From assembly GCA_013365365.1 (NCBI GenBank), contig JABVXU010000204.1:1-64000 (forward strand): DNA of 64,000 nucleotides. The letters run 5' to 3'. The notes beneath the pieces are model-generated. The model worked only from the letters and a program-made list of their open reading frames with translations, did not search any database and was not told where the DNA came from. The position numbers and the translations under genes are program-made. This stretch comes from Cruorifilaria tuberocauda. Its lineage: Eukaryota > Nematoda > Chromadorea > Rhabditida > Onchocercidae. Numbering within the stretch: position 1 is the first letter of the stretch; each line of letters opens with the position of its first letter. Positions 12,341 through 25,790 of this stretch are shown piece after piece.

Positions 12341-15300
12341 ATGTTGACGTTGTTGAAAGCTATTTCCGGAAAACTTCAATTAATCGAACAATCTCGGTAA
12401 CGAAATTTATGAATTTATTATCACGGAATAATGATGATTAAAGATTTTAGCATTAGCTATTTTTTAAATTTTCATTTTAGGCCTTAGAAAATGATGCCAG
12501 ATTTTAACAGACATTCATATTTACTATTTACTTTTCTGTATGTTTGGCGGAATAAAAGCATCGTTCACTTCTTCCGATTTCTCGATAGCTTAATTTATAC
12601 ATTGTTTAAAGCAAGATATAGTAATTATGATAGCAGCAAAAGAAGCAAAATTTTTTATTGCCTTGGAAAAATACGCAAAAAAAAAGGAAACGGTGGAATA
12701 TGAAGTATATCGGAAGTACATGTCACATCATATCATTAGAAACAGTGGAGAAGAGATTAATTATTACTATCTATCGATTAGATGGTATTTAAATTGAACA
12801 TTTTGAAGAAAATTAATGATTTGAGCAGATAGATTCACTCTGTTTAATTCGTGCAATTTATAAAAGCTATCAATAATTTGAAAAATATTTTCACCAAATA
12901 GCAATTTATATTTAATGATACAATAAGTAAATAATGTATTGGGAAAAAAATTTTTGGGATTGTATTAAGAAATTTGAACTTACAGAATATAAATTTGTAG
13001 CAATTGATGAATTGACAACAGAAAATTTAACAGGAATCTTAGTGAAGTACCGAAAGATGCATTTGCGTTAATTGTTGGTGGTGGCATTGTTGGAACATCG
13101 TTAGCTTATCATTTGACGCTTCGTGGTGTTCGTGATGTTGTTTTATTAGAAAGAGGAAAATTGGTAGATGGAATAGCATTGCACTCGGTTTGGTTTGTAT
13201 TATTTTTTTTAATTTTAAGAATGAATTCGAATTATGTTGATTAGATTTTTAAAGAGATTATGCCTCAAAATTTGCTGTATTGAACCTAAAATTTCAATTT
13301 TTTTCTTTAAATTCTCGATATCTGCCATAGTTTTGATTACGCAGATGATCTTTGAATCAGATTTATTTGTTTATTAATTGAAGTTCACCTTACAAATCGA
13401 AATTCTTAGCATATTTTTCTTTTTTTATAAGGCGATTTTCGAATTTTTCAGAATGAGTAATTATTGATTTTTTTTGATGGTGTAGATATTTTTAGATATT
13501 CCTGGTGTTTATCATACGTTGAGCTCAGTTTTATTCCTCATTATAGCCAGGTTTGGTTAGCTCAGCACATCCAATCCATCGCTATAAACCGTTTTTGGCA
13601 TGGTCTGTTGAACTATACGCTCGTCTACAAGAGGAATCAGCAGAAGTATGCGTTTTAAAATATTCTTGAAGTTTGAAAATTTTGTTTAATTTTGGGAGTT
13701 TTTTCGAGTGCAAAAGTTTCTACTGTTATTACTTATTTCTTTGATTAATTGCATGTAATTTCAGAAGCTTGAATTTTTTCGTCCGGGAACATTAAGACTG
13801 GCAACCAATGAAACACGTCTGGATGAATTCCGACAGTATACAGCTCGGGATTATTTTCAAGTACTTTTTCTCATTTCGAACAAAAGTTTCGCAGTTAATA
13901 AATGATCTCTCTTAAAAAATCTCCTTTTTCTGAAACGAATACTTTTTTAATTTCAATTTTTATTTGTAGAAAGGTGACGTTGCAAAAACAACATTGATTG
14001 ATGCCGATAAAGTAAAAGAATTGGCACCTATTTTGGATACGAAAACTGTATTAGGAGCTTTATATACTTCTGGAGATGGTTATATAAATGCTCAAAATCT
14101 CACGCTTGCTCTAGCTAAGGGTGCTGAAAAACGCGGTGCTGTGCTACTTGAACAATGCCCGAAAATCAAAGCAGTAGAGGAAGGAAAAACTGACTGGGTC
14201 GTGAAATTTAATGATGGAAATCAAATACGAACTAGAAATATTATAAATGCTGCAGGTGGGAGACTTCGTTGTAAACTTGGTTAACATTTTTGTAAACTAA
14301 TAGACATTTCTTAGTGAACTTCCACATGGTTTAAGTTTTTGATAATATCGTTTTTACTGAAATTCTCTCTTCCTTGGGAGTTTTCTGGGTTGATGAGGCA
14401 AGAAAATGAGAAAAAAAAGGAAATTGAAGATGCTATTATATGTGAAATTTAAATGTGAAATTTTACCTTCTGCAATACAGATCTTTTATGGAGCATCCAT
14501 ATCGAGCTTTTATATAAATTTGTATCTTTGCATTTCTGTTGTAATTTTATCTTTTTGTGTCTTTGCATTTCTGTTGTAATTTTATCTTCGAAGGAGAATT
14601 TTAGGTCTGTGGGCTCGAGAATTTGGACGTTTGACAAATTTAGATATACCTCTTGCAGTGGTCGAGCATCAATGTGCTCGTATTGGCCCTTTACCTGAGG
14701 TAAAGCCAAAATTTTCTAAAACCTTTCTAGACGGTAAAAGATTTCTTTTTTGATATTGGAATATTTAAATAAAAAACTGGCAATACAGTTGATCAGAAAA
14801 TCAATACATTATTTTTCAAATTTAGGTAGGACCATTGTTGGATTTACCGGCCATTATAGATCATGAAAGTACGTTTTATATACACAGAGAAGGCGATAGT
14901 GTTTTGTTTGGTGGTTTCGAACAGAAACCCACAGATGTTGTTATTCGGGAAGATTGGATCGAACATATGCCAGAAGGTATGTTGCAGTTAAATTTTTTGT
15001 GTGCTATAGAAATAAAGATCTCTCTGTTATATGTGTTGTTTTATTTAATGGAGTGCAGATTGTTTGGAATGCCAGAAATTAGGTGTTTGGTTCTTATTGT
15101 TAATTAATCCTCTTAATCACTTGCTACACTTCCAACTTTAAAAAGACGATGAAAGAAGAAGTAAATGAGATTTGAAAGAAATTCTTAGTATATTTTCAAA
15201 TTATGAAATGATGTTAAATTTGTTCAGATGTGATTATTAAACCGGATTTTAAACGCTTAAGACAAGCTTATGAGCGTGCATGTGACCTTATTCCATGCTT

Positions 15301-18300
15301 ACGTGGTGTTAATGTTGATGCACGGGCATCTGTTGTTACTATGATGGCTGATGGTTATCCGCTCGTTGGTCCTATTAATCACAAACAAAATTATTGGCTT
15401 CAGGTAAAATTTTTTGCCTGATGTTTGGTTAAGTTTTCGGTCCTTTTTAGAATTAATTAATTCATCTGACAGGCTGGATATTTCGACGGCATTTCAAGTG
15501 GTGGTGGAATGGGAAAGTATTTGGCAGATTGGATAATCGATGGTGAACCTCCGTCTGAGCTATTTGATACCGATGCTAATAGGTGTCTATAAAAATTTGC
15601 TCTATCGTTTTTTTATTTTTTTATTAATTTTTATTTATTTTTTTAATTAATTAATTTATTTACAATTTATTTACTTTTTTTTGTTTTTTTTTTATTTTTT
15701 TATTTTTATTTCAAGGAATCTTTTTCATTTTTTTTTTCATTTTATTTATATTAATGTGATCTTAGATTAGAAGAACTGTTTTAAGTAATTGAATTTTTCA
15801 ATATTCAACACCTGGAATCTGTACTCTCCTTCCTGAAATATTGAAAGGAGATTTTAATTGAATAATTTCTGATAGATTATCTTTTTCCTCCCGAAAAATT
15901 TATTTAAACGAATGGTAGTAATTCTGGTGAGTGTAATTTGAAATTCTTATATTCCTTTCACCACTATTTTATTACAGATTTGACCGCTGGGTAACACGAG
16001 ATTACATCATCAATAAGTGCCGCGAAACATATTCCATGTTTTATAACTGGTCGTACAAGAATCGGCTGGCTGGACGTCCTACAGGACGTATAAGTGGGAT
16101 TTACGGGCGATTGCAGAAGGAAGGATGCTTTTATTTGTTCCGTAATGGCTGGGAGGTGATTTCATAGCATGGCATTTGCATTTTATTTTCAATTTTGTTA
16201 AAGTTTTCAGTTATTTATGTTTGATCGGAGTTTCTTGTAAAGTCCCATTTAATCTAACAATAGCTATTAGAGGATGTCCACCATTACCAGATATATCCGC
16301 TGAGCTTAAAGTGAACTTTAAATATTTGATCTCATGTTTATAAGGCGAAATATGCAAATGTTATGAATTGCATAGTAATTATTTCGAATTAGTCACTGAT
16401 AGTCGTATTAGATATACGCTTGTAATATCATTAAGAGCGGTGAGTAGCACCAATAAGCCGTAAAAAGTATTTGGTGATTGCAGTATGGGTAGTGCAACTT
16501 TTTTTTCTATAGGTTGCCGAATCATTTGCTGCTGAATACAAGGATAAACTGCCGAATATGATACGTGAATATGAGTTGGTATCGAATAAATGTGGAGTGA
16601 TCGACTTATCTTGGCGTGGCAAGATTGAAGTTGTCTTTTTCATTCATTTGTCAGTAATGCTAGATTTTAACATCAATCAATATAATCATTCATTAACTTC
16701 TGGATGCTGGATTAAAAATTTTTTAGATTAAAATATATTCTTATTTTTAGGTTCGTGGCAGAGATTCCGAAAAATTGCTCAGTTATGTTTTAGCTAGCGA
16801 GCCACCTCAATTAGGCGAAGTATCTTCGGCATTAATGCTTACGAAAAAAGGAAATATTTTTGGATCATTGGACCTTTTCCATCACGATCAGTACAGGTAC
16901 TTCTACAACTTAATTTTTGCAAGTAAAAATTTCAATTTGTAATTTTAGTTTAATTAAAATTGCAAATTGATAGCCATCGAGTCAAAAATTAGACTGTAGA
17001 GTAAAAGATAAATTTATTTAATGACTTTTCCAGTATCTTTTGAAAAGCTGAAATACTACAGATCAGAATTTATACTTATAACCGATCCAGAACGAGAATC
17101 TCGGGAGCTTAATTGGCTGAAAAGAGCTGCCATTGAGATAGATGCTAATGTGGAAATATCGGGTGTGAGTGAATATCTGGCTTCACTTGCCATTGTGGGT
17201 CCAAAAAGTCGGGAAGTAAGTTTTCATTTTTTGATAATAACGTCAAATAAACTACGATTCGTATTGCTTATTGTCATTACTGTCATATCGATGTAGACCA
17301 AATACAGTAAAATAGAGGAAGAAATTTTCTTTGCTTTGGTCTAGTCCCTTCTCTATATGTCAATAAAAAGCTCTGTAGTTAATTAATCATTTTTACGGTT
17401 CAGATATAGGGTACTCCATATTTAAAAGTCTTATAACTTGCAACAAAAACTCTTAAAAATTCCTATAACTGTTATTGCAATTTATTGCTTTGATATATTA
17501 TATACTTAAATAGATCGCTTTAATATATTACATAAGTAAATAGACTCCAACGAATTGTTGTGTTAGAAAATTTTTTAAACGATTTAGAAGTTGAAAATTT
17601 AGGTGTTAGAAGAATTAACGAAATCAGACTTGGGTTTTGAACAAAACGCTGCACGACTAATGAGACTCGGCTCAGCACCAGTTATTGCTGTTCGTACTAC
17701 AGCTGCTACAGGACAACTTTCTTATGAACTTTACCATAGCAGGTTTGATATCACATATAGAATCAAAACATAAAAACATTTAAAATATGATTACAGGTTT
17801 CAAAAATTCCTCTGTTTGAACATTTGGTTTCAAATTTGTTAACTATGACTGTACATTCGAGCATTAGTATATTATTTGATAACTGTACTGTATCGACTAT
17901 TAAACATTTTTCAGAGGTGATACATTGGCACTCTATAATTCATTAATGGAGGTTGGCAGAGATTATGGAATTGTTAATTTTGGTCAAAGTACATTAAATA
18001 TGATGCGCATTGAGAATGGCTATAAGATTTGGGGCAGAGAAGTATGTTGTTCACTTTGTATGATAAAATTATTCGCTGTACATTATCATCTTTCTTATCT
18101 AGCACCATTTGATCATGAATGATGTGGTGTGTGATCCCAAGACTGCCCAATAATATTTCATGGAAGTTTTTCAATATTTATGAGTACTGATGAATGGAGC
18201 CTTTTTTGATTTTACTAATACGTTTTAGTTTCGTAACAGCTTCGGACTTATTATTCTGTTTTATATTTAGTATTTATGCCTGCTTTTCAACTATGTGATA

Positions 18301-19638
18301 TTTACGGTTAACACATATTTCTTTCTCCCTTACAGCTTACGCTAAACACAAACCCTTACGAATGTGGATTGAGTCAGATGGTGGCTCTAAACAAGGAAAA
18401 TTTCATTGGCAAAACATCTTGCATGGAGTTATCGCAGAAACAGTGGGTTAGGAAACAGGTACTTCAATTTTTTAATAACAAATTCCTGGAATAGTTCCAA
18501 ATCATTTTTCAGCGATATCTCTAGCGATGAGATGCATTATTTCCGAAGAAAGATGAAGACGATATAAGGATCTCCTAAACTTCACCTCTATTATAGTATT
18601 ATTAACTTGGAAATCGGATAACAGCATGAAACAAAAATGAAGCCAGATGAGTCTAATATTTATTCCATGTTGGAAGCGCAACACAAGCTAACAGCACATC
18701 GTGTTGCATTTTGTAGAGCCTGAAATTTACGAGTTATGAATGATAGAGTAATTCTATTGAATTATGTATTATTGTGTCGATATGTGATTGCGATATTACA
18801 AACAGTGTATTAGAACTATAATAGAATGCGATCTCACAATGAAAATACATATTCTTTTTAATGAAAACAAGTGAAAGGTGAGAGAAACTTTTCTTCTTCA
18901 GCCGAGTTAAATTACTTAATTTTGAAATAAAAAGTTTTAGGTGCTCTTGATTTGTGAACCTCTTTCCGAACCTCAGGGATGGCGAATGATACCGAAACGG
19001 ATGGAAGTAATTCGTAAGGAAGGTTCAGAAGACGTAAGTTGTTTTTCTTCTACATATAGTGATTTTGTATGTCCTACGAATTGTTGTAAGATATTCTTCC
19101 AAGAAACTGTATGGTTTCAGCGAGTGGGACAGATAACCTCGGGAACATTTAGTGTTCGTCTTCATCGACCACTTGCTTTTGCTTGGGTGCATTCGGATAT
19201 CACTGCTAACGATAAGGTTTGATTCTTCATTTATTAAAAAGTAAAAGTAATAATCTTTTCCGTAATTGTGAAGCTTATCATGGGAGATTAGCAAATGATT
19301 GACAGATATTCTTGTTTCAATCTCAGTAGGAAATCATTTTGTCATGATGAATAAATGTTATTACAAATTGCTAATCTCCCATAAACATATACATCTATGT
19401 CTCTTTAAAATACTTTAGTAAGTCTGTTTTCCTGATCGATTTGCTCAAAATTTCTCGCATTCATTTATATTTAAATGTTGCAATTCGAATCAATTGCATA
19501 TGAAAGCATTTATAATCAAATTCTTTATAGTTATGGATTGATATTGGTGGTTCGCAAGTAGAAGGCAGAATTTATGAAGGTTCCACGGTGTGTGATATTG
19601 AGGAGAGCAAATTTTCTGAAAATGCTGTATCTCGCTAA
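12341..19638 (+). CDS. DMGDH: Dimethylglycine dehydrogenase, mitochondrial
   Basis: FAD enzyme that demethylates dimethylglycine to sarcosine in the mitochondrial matrix (choline breakdown, one-carbon supply). Exons: 12341-12396, 13022-13187, 13547-13645, 13765-13860, 13970-14255, 14605-14699, 14826-14976, 15228-15403, 15473-15582, 15978-16155, 16513-16629, 16751-16896, 17062-17215, 17603-17742, 17915-18041, 18336-18458, 18941-19033, 19121-19216, 19531-19638; 838 aa in frame, against 866 in human. Residues 1-27 are basic and lack acids until residue 16, fitting a mitochondrial presequence. A Rossmann motif GGGIVG sits near residue 36. His in LHSPGL, near residue 73, matches the covalent FAD site. 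GGGMGKYLADWIIDGEPP and RLAGRPTGRISG closely match DMGDH rather than sarcosine dehydrogenase. A GcvT-like folate domain follows from about residue 475. The usual Trp-Phe-rich linker between the two halves was not found. Confidence 0.9.
14525..14588 (+). repeat. Tandem duplication next to DMGDH exon 6 acceptor
   Basis: A 29-base segment starting TCTTTGCATTTCTGTTGTAA at 14525 recurs at about 14560, giving a 35-base period and two near-identical copies. The second copy ends about 15 bases before the acceptor at 14604. Confidence 0.85.
19280..19382. repeat. Inverted repeat in the last DMGDH intron
   Basis: ATGGGAGATTAGCAA at about 19280-19294 is the reverse complement of TTGCTAATCTCCCAT at 19368-19382. 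The spacer is about 73 bases and there is no coding content. It lies between exons 18 and 19. Confidence 0.9.
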
Positions 19639-22590
19639 TTTTGACAAACGGCAAACTGGGTGGTTAAACATAAATTTTTGTAAATAGAAGTCATGATTTC
19701 AATGATAGAGAAAAGTTCGTTTTGAAATAGCACTTAAAGTGAAGCATTGTTTCCATCAGGATTCTAACAAGGCACAATTGTCATTTGTCAAACTATTTGC
19801 TATGATTTTTTAAAAAACAGGCGAAGGTTGGGATGAAGTGTTGAATCTAAATTTCGATTCGCTCATCGAGCATAAATTTGTACTTCAGGGAGATATATGC
19901 ACGAAATATTTTACCTTAATTACGGCCTGAATAATATTTCTGAATAACAAGATTGAGGTGCTTCTTAATGTCTATTTTAGGTGAGATATTGAAAGTGGTA
20001 TCAAATATATGTAAATATTTTACCATTTTATAAATATTCAGATAAAGCACAAAAAAAATTTTTGAATTCGCTTAAGTACTGTTCGATTTAAACTTTAAGA
20101 ATTAGAAATAATGCAGAAGAGCATTAAAATAATTCCAGTGATAAAAAGAGTTGAAACTTAATTTCTGGCTCTATAAAAGCAACGATTGAACAAAAGCTTA
20201 AAAAAGACGTCTACTTTACTGCAATATTTTCGATCGGTACTATCCATGCTACGAATTATATATATTATTGTTCAAATTATCATTCTGTTTTGCAAATAAC
20301 TTTATTTATTGAATTCAATCACTTTTGAAGTCATATCAATTATTTATCCTCTTAAAAGTTTATATCATGTATTTTGGTAGTGAACTTTCCGGTGCTTTCC
20401 GTTGTTATAAGAATAATTTTGTATTTCCACTACATATAAGTTATGATAATAATGTTTTTCAATTTTTATGATGAATAAAACCTTAGTTGAGAAAGAATTC
20501 GTAATGTCATAAATTTTGGTTTCGGCAAATATTCATCTCTGAAACTACAATGCATGATTTACCCGAAAGATATGGACATAGATATGTCAATGTGATAGCG
20601 AAGCCTTTTATCTGATTGAAATGTCGAGTTTTTGCAAAATTTCACTGTTAACGATAAAGTATAGGAGTTTAAGTAAATAATGGCAAATTTGATAATACAG
20701 TGATTTTAGTGCCTAACAGCTATCACTCCAACGTAAATTTTTTTTTCACAAATATCATCAACCATCGTGATATAAATGCCATGGTTCCAATGATTCCAAA
20801 CAATAATTGATATATCAGGTTCTTGATTTTGATATTCCATTTATTGATATACTAGGTTTTTGATTTCACATTTTGAAACAATCACTCTGACATATTCATG
20901 GAAGCGACGAATAATTAATGATAAAGAAGTGGTTCGAATTAGCCAAAATAGTGATTATTCATTTGCGTGCCTCAATTAAAAAAAAATGGAATATTTGAAA
21001 TAATGATAATTATAGTGTCTATTACTATTATAGTAGTTTTTATCCACTGTAAAACATTACTGATAATATTATATAATATAGAATCAATAGATGATTTCGT
21101 TTTAATTATTATTCATTAAAAGTAACTGTTTTGAAGTTATGGAGGGAATTCAGTAACGAAGTCTGATTGAGTGGAAGATCCGGAAAATGTACATCTTGGT
21201 ATAAGATAGTTTTATATGGATAAATCATGAAATTTTCTATATTGGATATTTTACAAGTTATTTCGGTTCTTCCTAACAATTGCCCATTCATTGTCTTAGT
21301 AACTGTACTCATTTTATTCTGCGTTCTAACTCATACCTGTCACTTAACTTCATATCTGCCATTGCATTTGCGCTCTTCATGTAGAAAAATAGTAACTGAG
21401 CTGCAAATTATTTAACTTCAATAATAAATCAATTATTTGACATTATTTTACCTGAGATTATCGAATGAAGATTTGTCGTTTCTTTATAATTTTATTAAGA
21501 AAAAAATCTTGATATTTGCAAAGTAATACTTCTTTGATAAACCATTTTCTTCTTATATATTAACACGCTTCAATATCTTTTATCAGTCTTCAAGGTAAAA
21601 CTATATCAACAATACTTGCAAAAATTGTTATAAAGGCTTATAAAATAAGTTATCCAAAAATCAAAATCTAAAATTTCAATATCCAAAATTTCCATTTCAA
21701 TCAATTAATATCACTCTTTTTCTGCAAATAAATGTTAAATTTCAGATACAAATCAATAGTAAACAATTTCATAATCAAATTTTTTAATATAATTTAAATA
21801 AGCATCTCTTGTTTGACTGATTAAATTTGAAAATGAATGGTAAATAACAGTGCCATTTACCATGTAAAACTATATCAACAGTACTTATAAAAACAGTATA
21901 TAGAATATTATATAGTTCAATATCAAAAGATTTTTGTTAAAAACTATTAAACAGCACTGAGTAACAACAAACAGTAGAAGAAAGTTAAATATCAATAGGG
22001 TGCATTAGTTTTGAAAAAATCACGAATGCTAGTTTCCATCGACAGATTCGGTAAAGTTTATAATTTATATTTTTGATTAAAATAATTCTAAAATACTCGA
22101 TCACGATAATGAAATTTTAGCCAATATTATCGGGTAAAATCAAAAGTCACAGTCTAGTGATTATATCAAGAGAAAGTGAGAAAAAATTCACCTTAATAAT
22201 TAACGCATACAATAATGCACATGCAATAATTGGAATCGTTGATTAAAATTGATAATCATAATTAGTACATCTGAGAATGCAAACTTCTAAAACACTAAAT
22301 GGAACAGTTTGTTTCCTACTTTTGCTCTCGACAAAACTTTTGGCTCTGTTAACAATAATCCTTTCTAAACAATAATTGCTCTTTTATGTTTCATAATGTT
22401 TTAAGAAAACTTTATAAATCTTGTTGATCATTGTAGTATCGAAACTGAATGCATTATTTTCAGATTCATGAATTTTTTTTGTTCAGAATAAAATCATTTC
22501 AATTTTTTCATTATCTACGTTAGAAGTTATTTTCATCCTACCTCTTATTCTTATGATATCTATTCGTTCTAATTTTTCTATCAGTGATAC
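19639..22590. other. Intergenic region between convergent genes
   Basis: No gene recognised in about 2.95 kb between the stop codons of DMGDH and the XTBD gene. A candidate AATAAA lies near 20472. A segment starting AAAACTATATCAAC appears at about 21597 and again at about 21866. A related pair of motifs around TTGATAT..CAGGTT/TAGGTT lies at 20808-20870. Confidence 0.55.
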
Positions 22591-24809
22591 CTAATTAAGT
22601 ATATATCCATTGTTATTGGAGATAAGTTCAAAATTCGGACTATTAAGTCTTTGGATAACTGCATTAGCCAGATCTTCTTTCCGTTCCCTTTCTCGACTCT
22701 TATTGCACTCGCCTTTTCGCAACACAGCGCTTGCTAATTGGACATTTAGTGCATTTATTGATATTTTTTGTTCCCATCTGAAGCAATTTGAATTTGAATA
22801 TTAAACATTTCAACCTTTAAAAGAAAGCAGAACGACAAAACGAAGATCGATCATACCCTGTTCCACGTTCCGCAATATATCGTAAAGGCATGCGAACCGT
22901 ACGAAGACCGCTTTCCAATTTATCGAATGAACTTCCATTGGTAGGCAATACTTTAACGGCTAATTTCAACTGATCCATAAGATAAGACATATAAAATTTG
23001 GATGGACCATCATCATCGCCCTTACATAATTCAAATTTGCCACCTTTTGCGCGCACTTCTCTATCTTCCTATAATATCACCAATGAATGAATAATCAAAA
23101 ACAAAGTCAATGTCCATTTCGCCCAAAATTGTATGTAACATATTAGTCAAGTCGATTTTTGTTTTTGAATTTTAAGTTGAAAATAAAATTCCAAAAGAAA
23201 GTTATCTTATGCAATATAATTCTTCGTAATATGATTTCCATCGTAAAAGAGTATTAGAGAAAAAAATTATACTCTTGATAAGGATGCTAAAGCAGCAGCA
23301 GCAGCAAAATTTTTTGCATCGTTATCATTCCATGGCGGTAAAATTCCTTCCAAAACAATGACATCATTAACAAGAAGTACTGATTTGCCATTTTCAATAC
23401 TCTTTAATTCCCATTTGTATTTGAGTCGAGAAGTTAGTTGATTAAGTGAAAGCAGTGGCTCACTTGCTTTTTCAAGAACGGTTAATTGCGCTCTTATCAG
23501 CAAAAAACTCTACAAATGAATCATACAGTTTGTTACAGAGCTTGTGTATTATAGAAGAACAAAAGAAATTTATTAAAATTATTGATGCTTCTAATCGTGA
23601 AACTTTTCGACAATTCCAAATCACAGCATCTGAATCGTTGCGTAATTAATAACAAATACAAATATTTAACTTTTTTGCATGTAATTTTAAGCAAACCTTT
23701 CTTTTCAAAGCGCATGGCGAATCCTCACTGATCATACTACCACTTTTTGACTCCAACTTTGCTTTCTTCAAAAAAGTTGTCTTAACAGAACTTTGATCAA
23801 AATTTCGTTTGCGATTCTACAAAAAGACTTCATTTTTTATAGAAAATTTTCAGCGATTTTGTTTCAATGAAAATAATCTTCCCATCGATAATTAAAATTT
23901 ATTTTTTTCTTACTCTTTATAAGAAATTTCAAAATTCATAGACTTAGTCAATTTTCGGAAAAATTTGACCTTAACCATTTCGCACAACCCTTCACCCATT
24001 TCCCTGACTGTCTTCATCAATTCCTGATCATACCTGAAAAGGTAGTTATATATGCAAAGGTAAGCTTATTTTTTCATTTTATTATATTCATTAAAAATAG
24101 CGCCCTTTAATTTATTTTAAATCTACCTGCTTGTCCACTAAATATTCTAATAAACGATATCAGAGCAGAAACGAACCTTGCAATTTCATCCAAGATAGCA
24201 ACACATTCTCGTTTTGTTAGAAACAGTAGTGATATTAGAATGAGTTGGCTAGACTTGGAATTTGCTAACTAACAGAACTTAAACAATTTAACTTAAATTA
24301 ACTGCCAATCATCTGTTCTCGATAAAAATTTGAAATTTCAAAAAAGATCCAAAAAAGAAACAACGCTTGATCATGCAATTTCAAACAATATGATCTTGTT
24401 GCTAATAAAATACAACTGCCATTTAGTAATTTATTTTTACTAATTTACACAAATTTAGTTTGCCCAAAACAAGCTTCCTTTATCGCATAAATTAACAAAT
24501 TAGTTAACTAACTAAACAACTAAACAGTTAAGTAATTGGTTAATCTGTCATTTAATATTTCCAACAATATTACCATTAATCTATCAGTATCAAACGAACA
24601 ATCAGAGAGAAAAGCATATAATCAAGTAAAACTTACGTGCAACCGAGAGAAGTCATATTACAGAAGATTTGTGCTAGACAGAGAAGACGATTTTTTGGAT
24701 AATTAGCCATATGTCGTTCAATAAACATTCGTCGTATCTTCCACTGTTCATCACTTTCATATGCTGCTCTTAAGCTATCCAAAGTATTCACATTTATAAA
24801 CTCTTCCAT
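22591..24809 (-). CDS. XTBD-domain protein, XRN2-partner (PAXT-1/CDKN2AIP-like)
   Basis: Likely nuclear partner of the 5'-3' exoribonuclease XRN2. Exons on minus: 24809-24637, 24033-23970, 23816-23697, 23509-23273, 23068-22857, 22777-22591; 330 aa. Residues 1-75 match the XRN2-binding domain: ESDEQWKIRRMFIERHMANY, then RLLCLAQIFCNMTSLGCTYD. A lysine-rich basic stretch (KRNFDQ, LKKAKLESK) may be a nuclear signal. Residues about 125-200 resemble a double-stranded-RNA-binding fold, with WELKSIENGKSVLL and KNFAAAAALASL. A charged helical C-terminus (NKSRERERKEDLANAVIQRL) follows. In animals XTBD occurs in CDKN2AIP, CDKN2AIPNL, NKRF and worm PAXT-1. Which subfamily this is stays open. The donor at 23970 was chosen by phase and is the weakest junction. 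Reading through the last donor gives a different 13-residue tail ending at 22817. Confidence 0.8.
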
Positions 24810-25790
24810 AAAAAAAAATCTTCAATCAATCCCCTACAAAAAAGTATTTATGACATTTAATAAAGGATTCCTTTTCATACTCTATTTTTTTTAAGCTTCG
24901 CCTCTCTTAATTTGATTGAATATAGCATTCTTCAAAAGTTTCTATTTAAATTAAGGAGAATCTTAACAAATAGAAGATAAATAAAGAAACTACATATAAT
25001 AGTAATATGTATTATATTATAAATGCTAACGAAGATACATGATAACCACTTATTCATAATCTTGATCTACCGAATATAATAGAATTTTATCTCGTAAGTT
25101 TTTCTAGGAATGGATTTTTCTATTAACATAAATATATATGCCTTGTCATTAAATTACTAAATTATCAAGACAAAAATTTAAATATATTGTAATATCCTAG
25201 TGATGCTTATATGATTCACAAATCTTATAAACCTTATTACTTTCAATATATTCTGCTATAAATGTATGGAATTAGCAGAATAATCTTATAGAAAGGCATT
25301 CTGCGCAACAAATATCAAAGATTGGATCAAATGATATTTTGTGTCAAAATGACATTTCAAATAAATTTAAATTATAAATCGGAAAATAAGCAGTCCAATC
25401 TATGCATTATTACGCTTAAAAAATGATCATGTTTATTGTAATATCAACAATAATCCAGAAAAAAACAACTCGAGAAGTAGCAATAACTGAAAGCAGAAAT
25501 CGATTTAAAATCAAATTTTCATGTAACATATTGATAAAATTGCACGATAAAAATATTTTAACAGCACAAAAACGTCATACACTAACCAATTTCAACTAAA
25601 ACAATGAATGCAAAAATATAGTTCTGATCATTGTCATATCAAAAATAACAATAAATTATACTTGTTTTATTATTCCACTTGGCAAAATTTCCTAATATCA
25701 CGATATTTTTATCCTAGATCAAATGACCCCTTTGAATGTATTGTTTCTACATTCTTCTCACTTTGTCATTCATCAAATCATCGAATTAAT
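24810..25790. other. Gap between SMPD4 and XTBD gene
   Basis: No gene recognised. A candidate polyadenylation signal of SMPD4 lies at 25666-25671. GATTGAAG before the XTBD start (acceptor at 24820-24821) could receive a spliced leader. Confidence 0.5.
25666..25671 (-). terminator. Candidate SMPD4 polyadenylation signal
   Basis: AATAAA on the minus strand about 120 bases after the SMPD4 stop codon. Confidence 0.45.

Noticed and set aside
15600..15735. Long T-rich stretch in a DMGDH intron as a feature
   Set aside because: Simple low-complexity sequence typical of AT-rich introns.
16291..16310. Possible 20-base DMGDH exon (IYPLSL..)
   Set aside because: Its phase does not match the following exon at 16513 and it lacks the expected Trp/Phe linker residues.
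22610..22804. Plus-strand 64-residue reading frame
   Set aside because: It is antisense to the last exon of the XTBD gene (22777-22591), whose frame, phase and charged sequence fit better.
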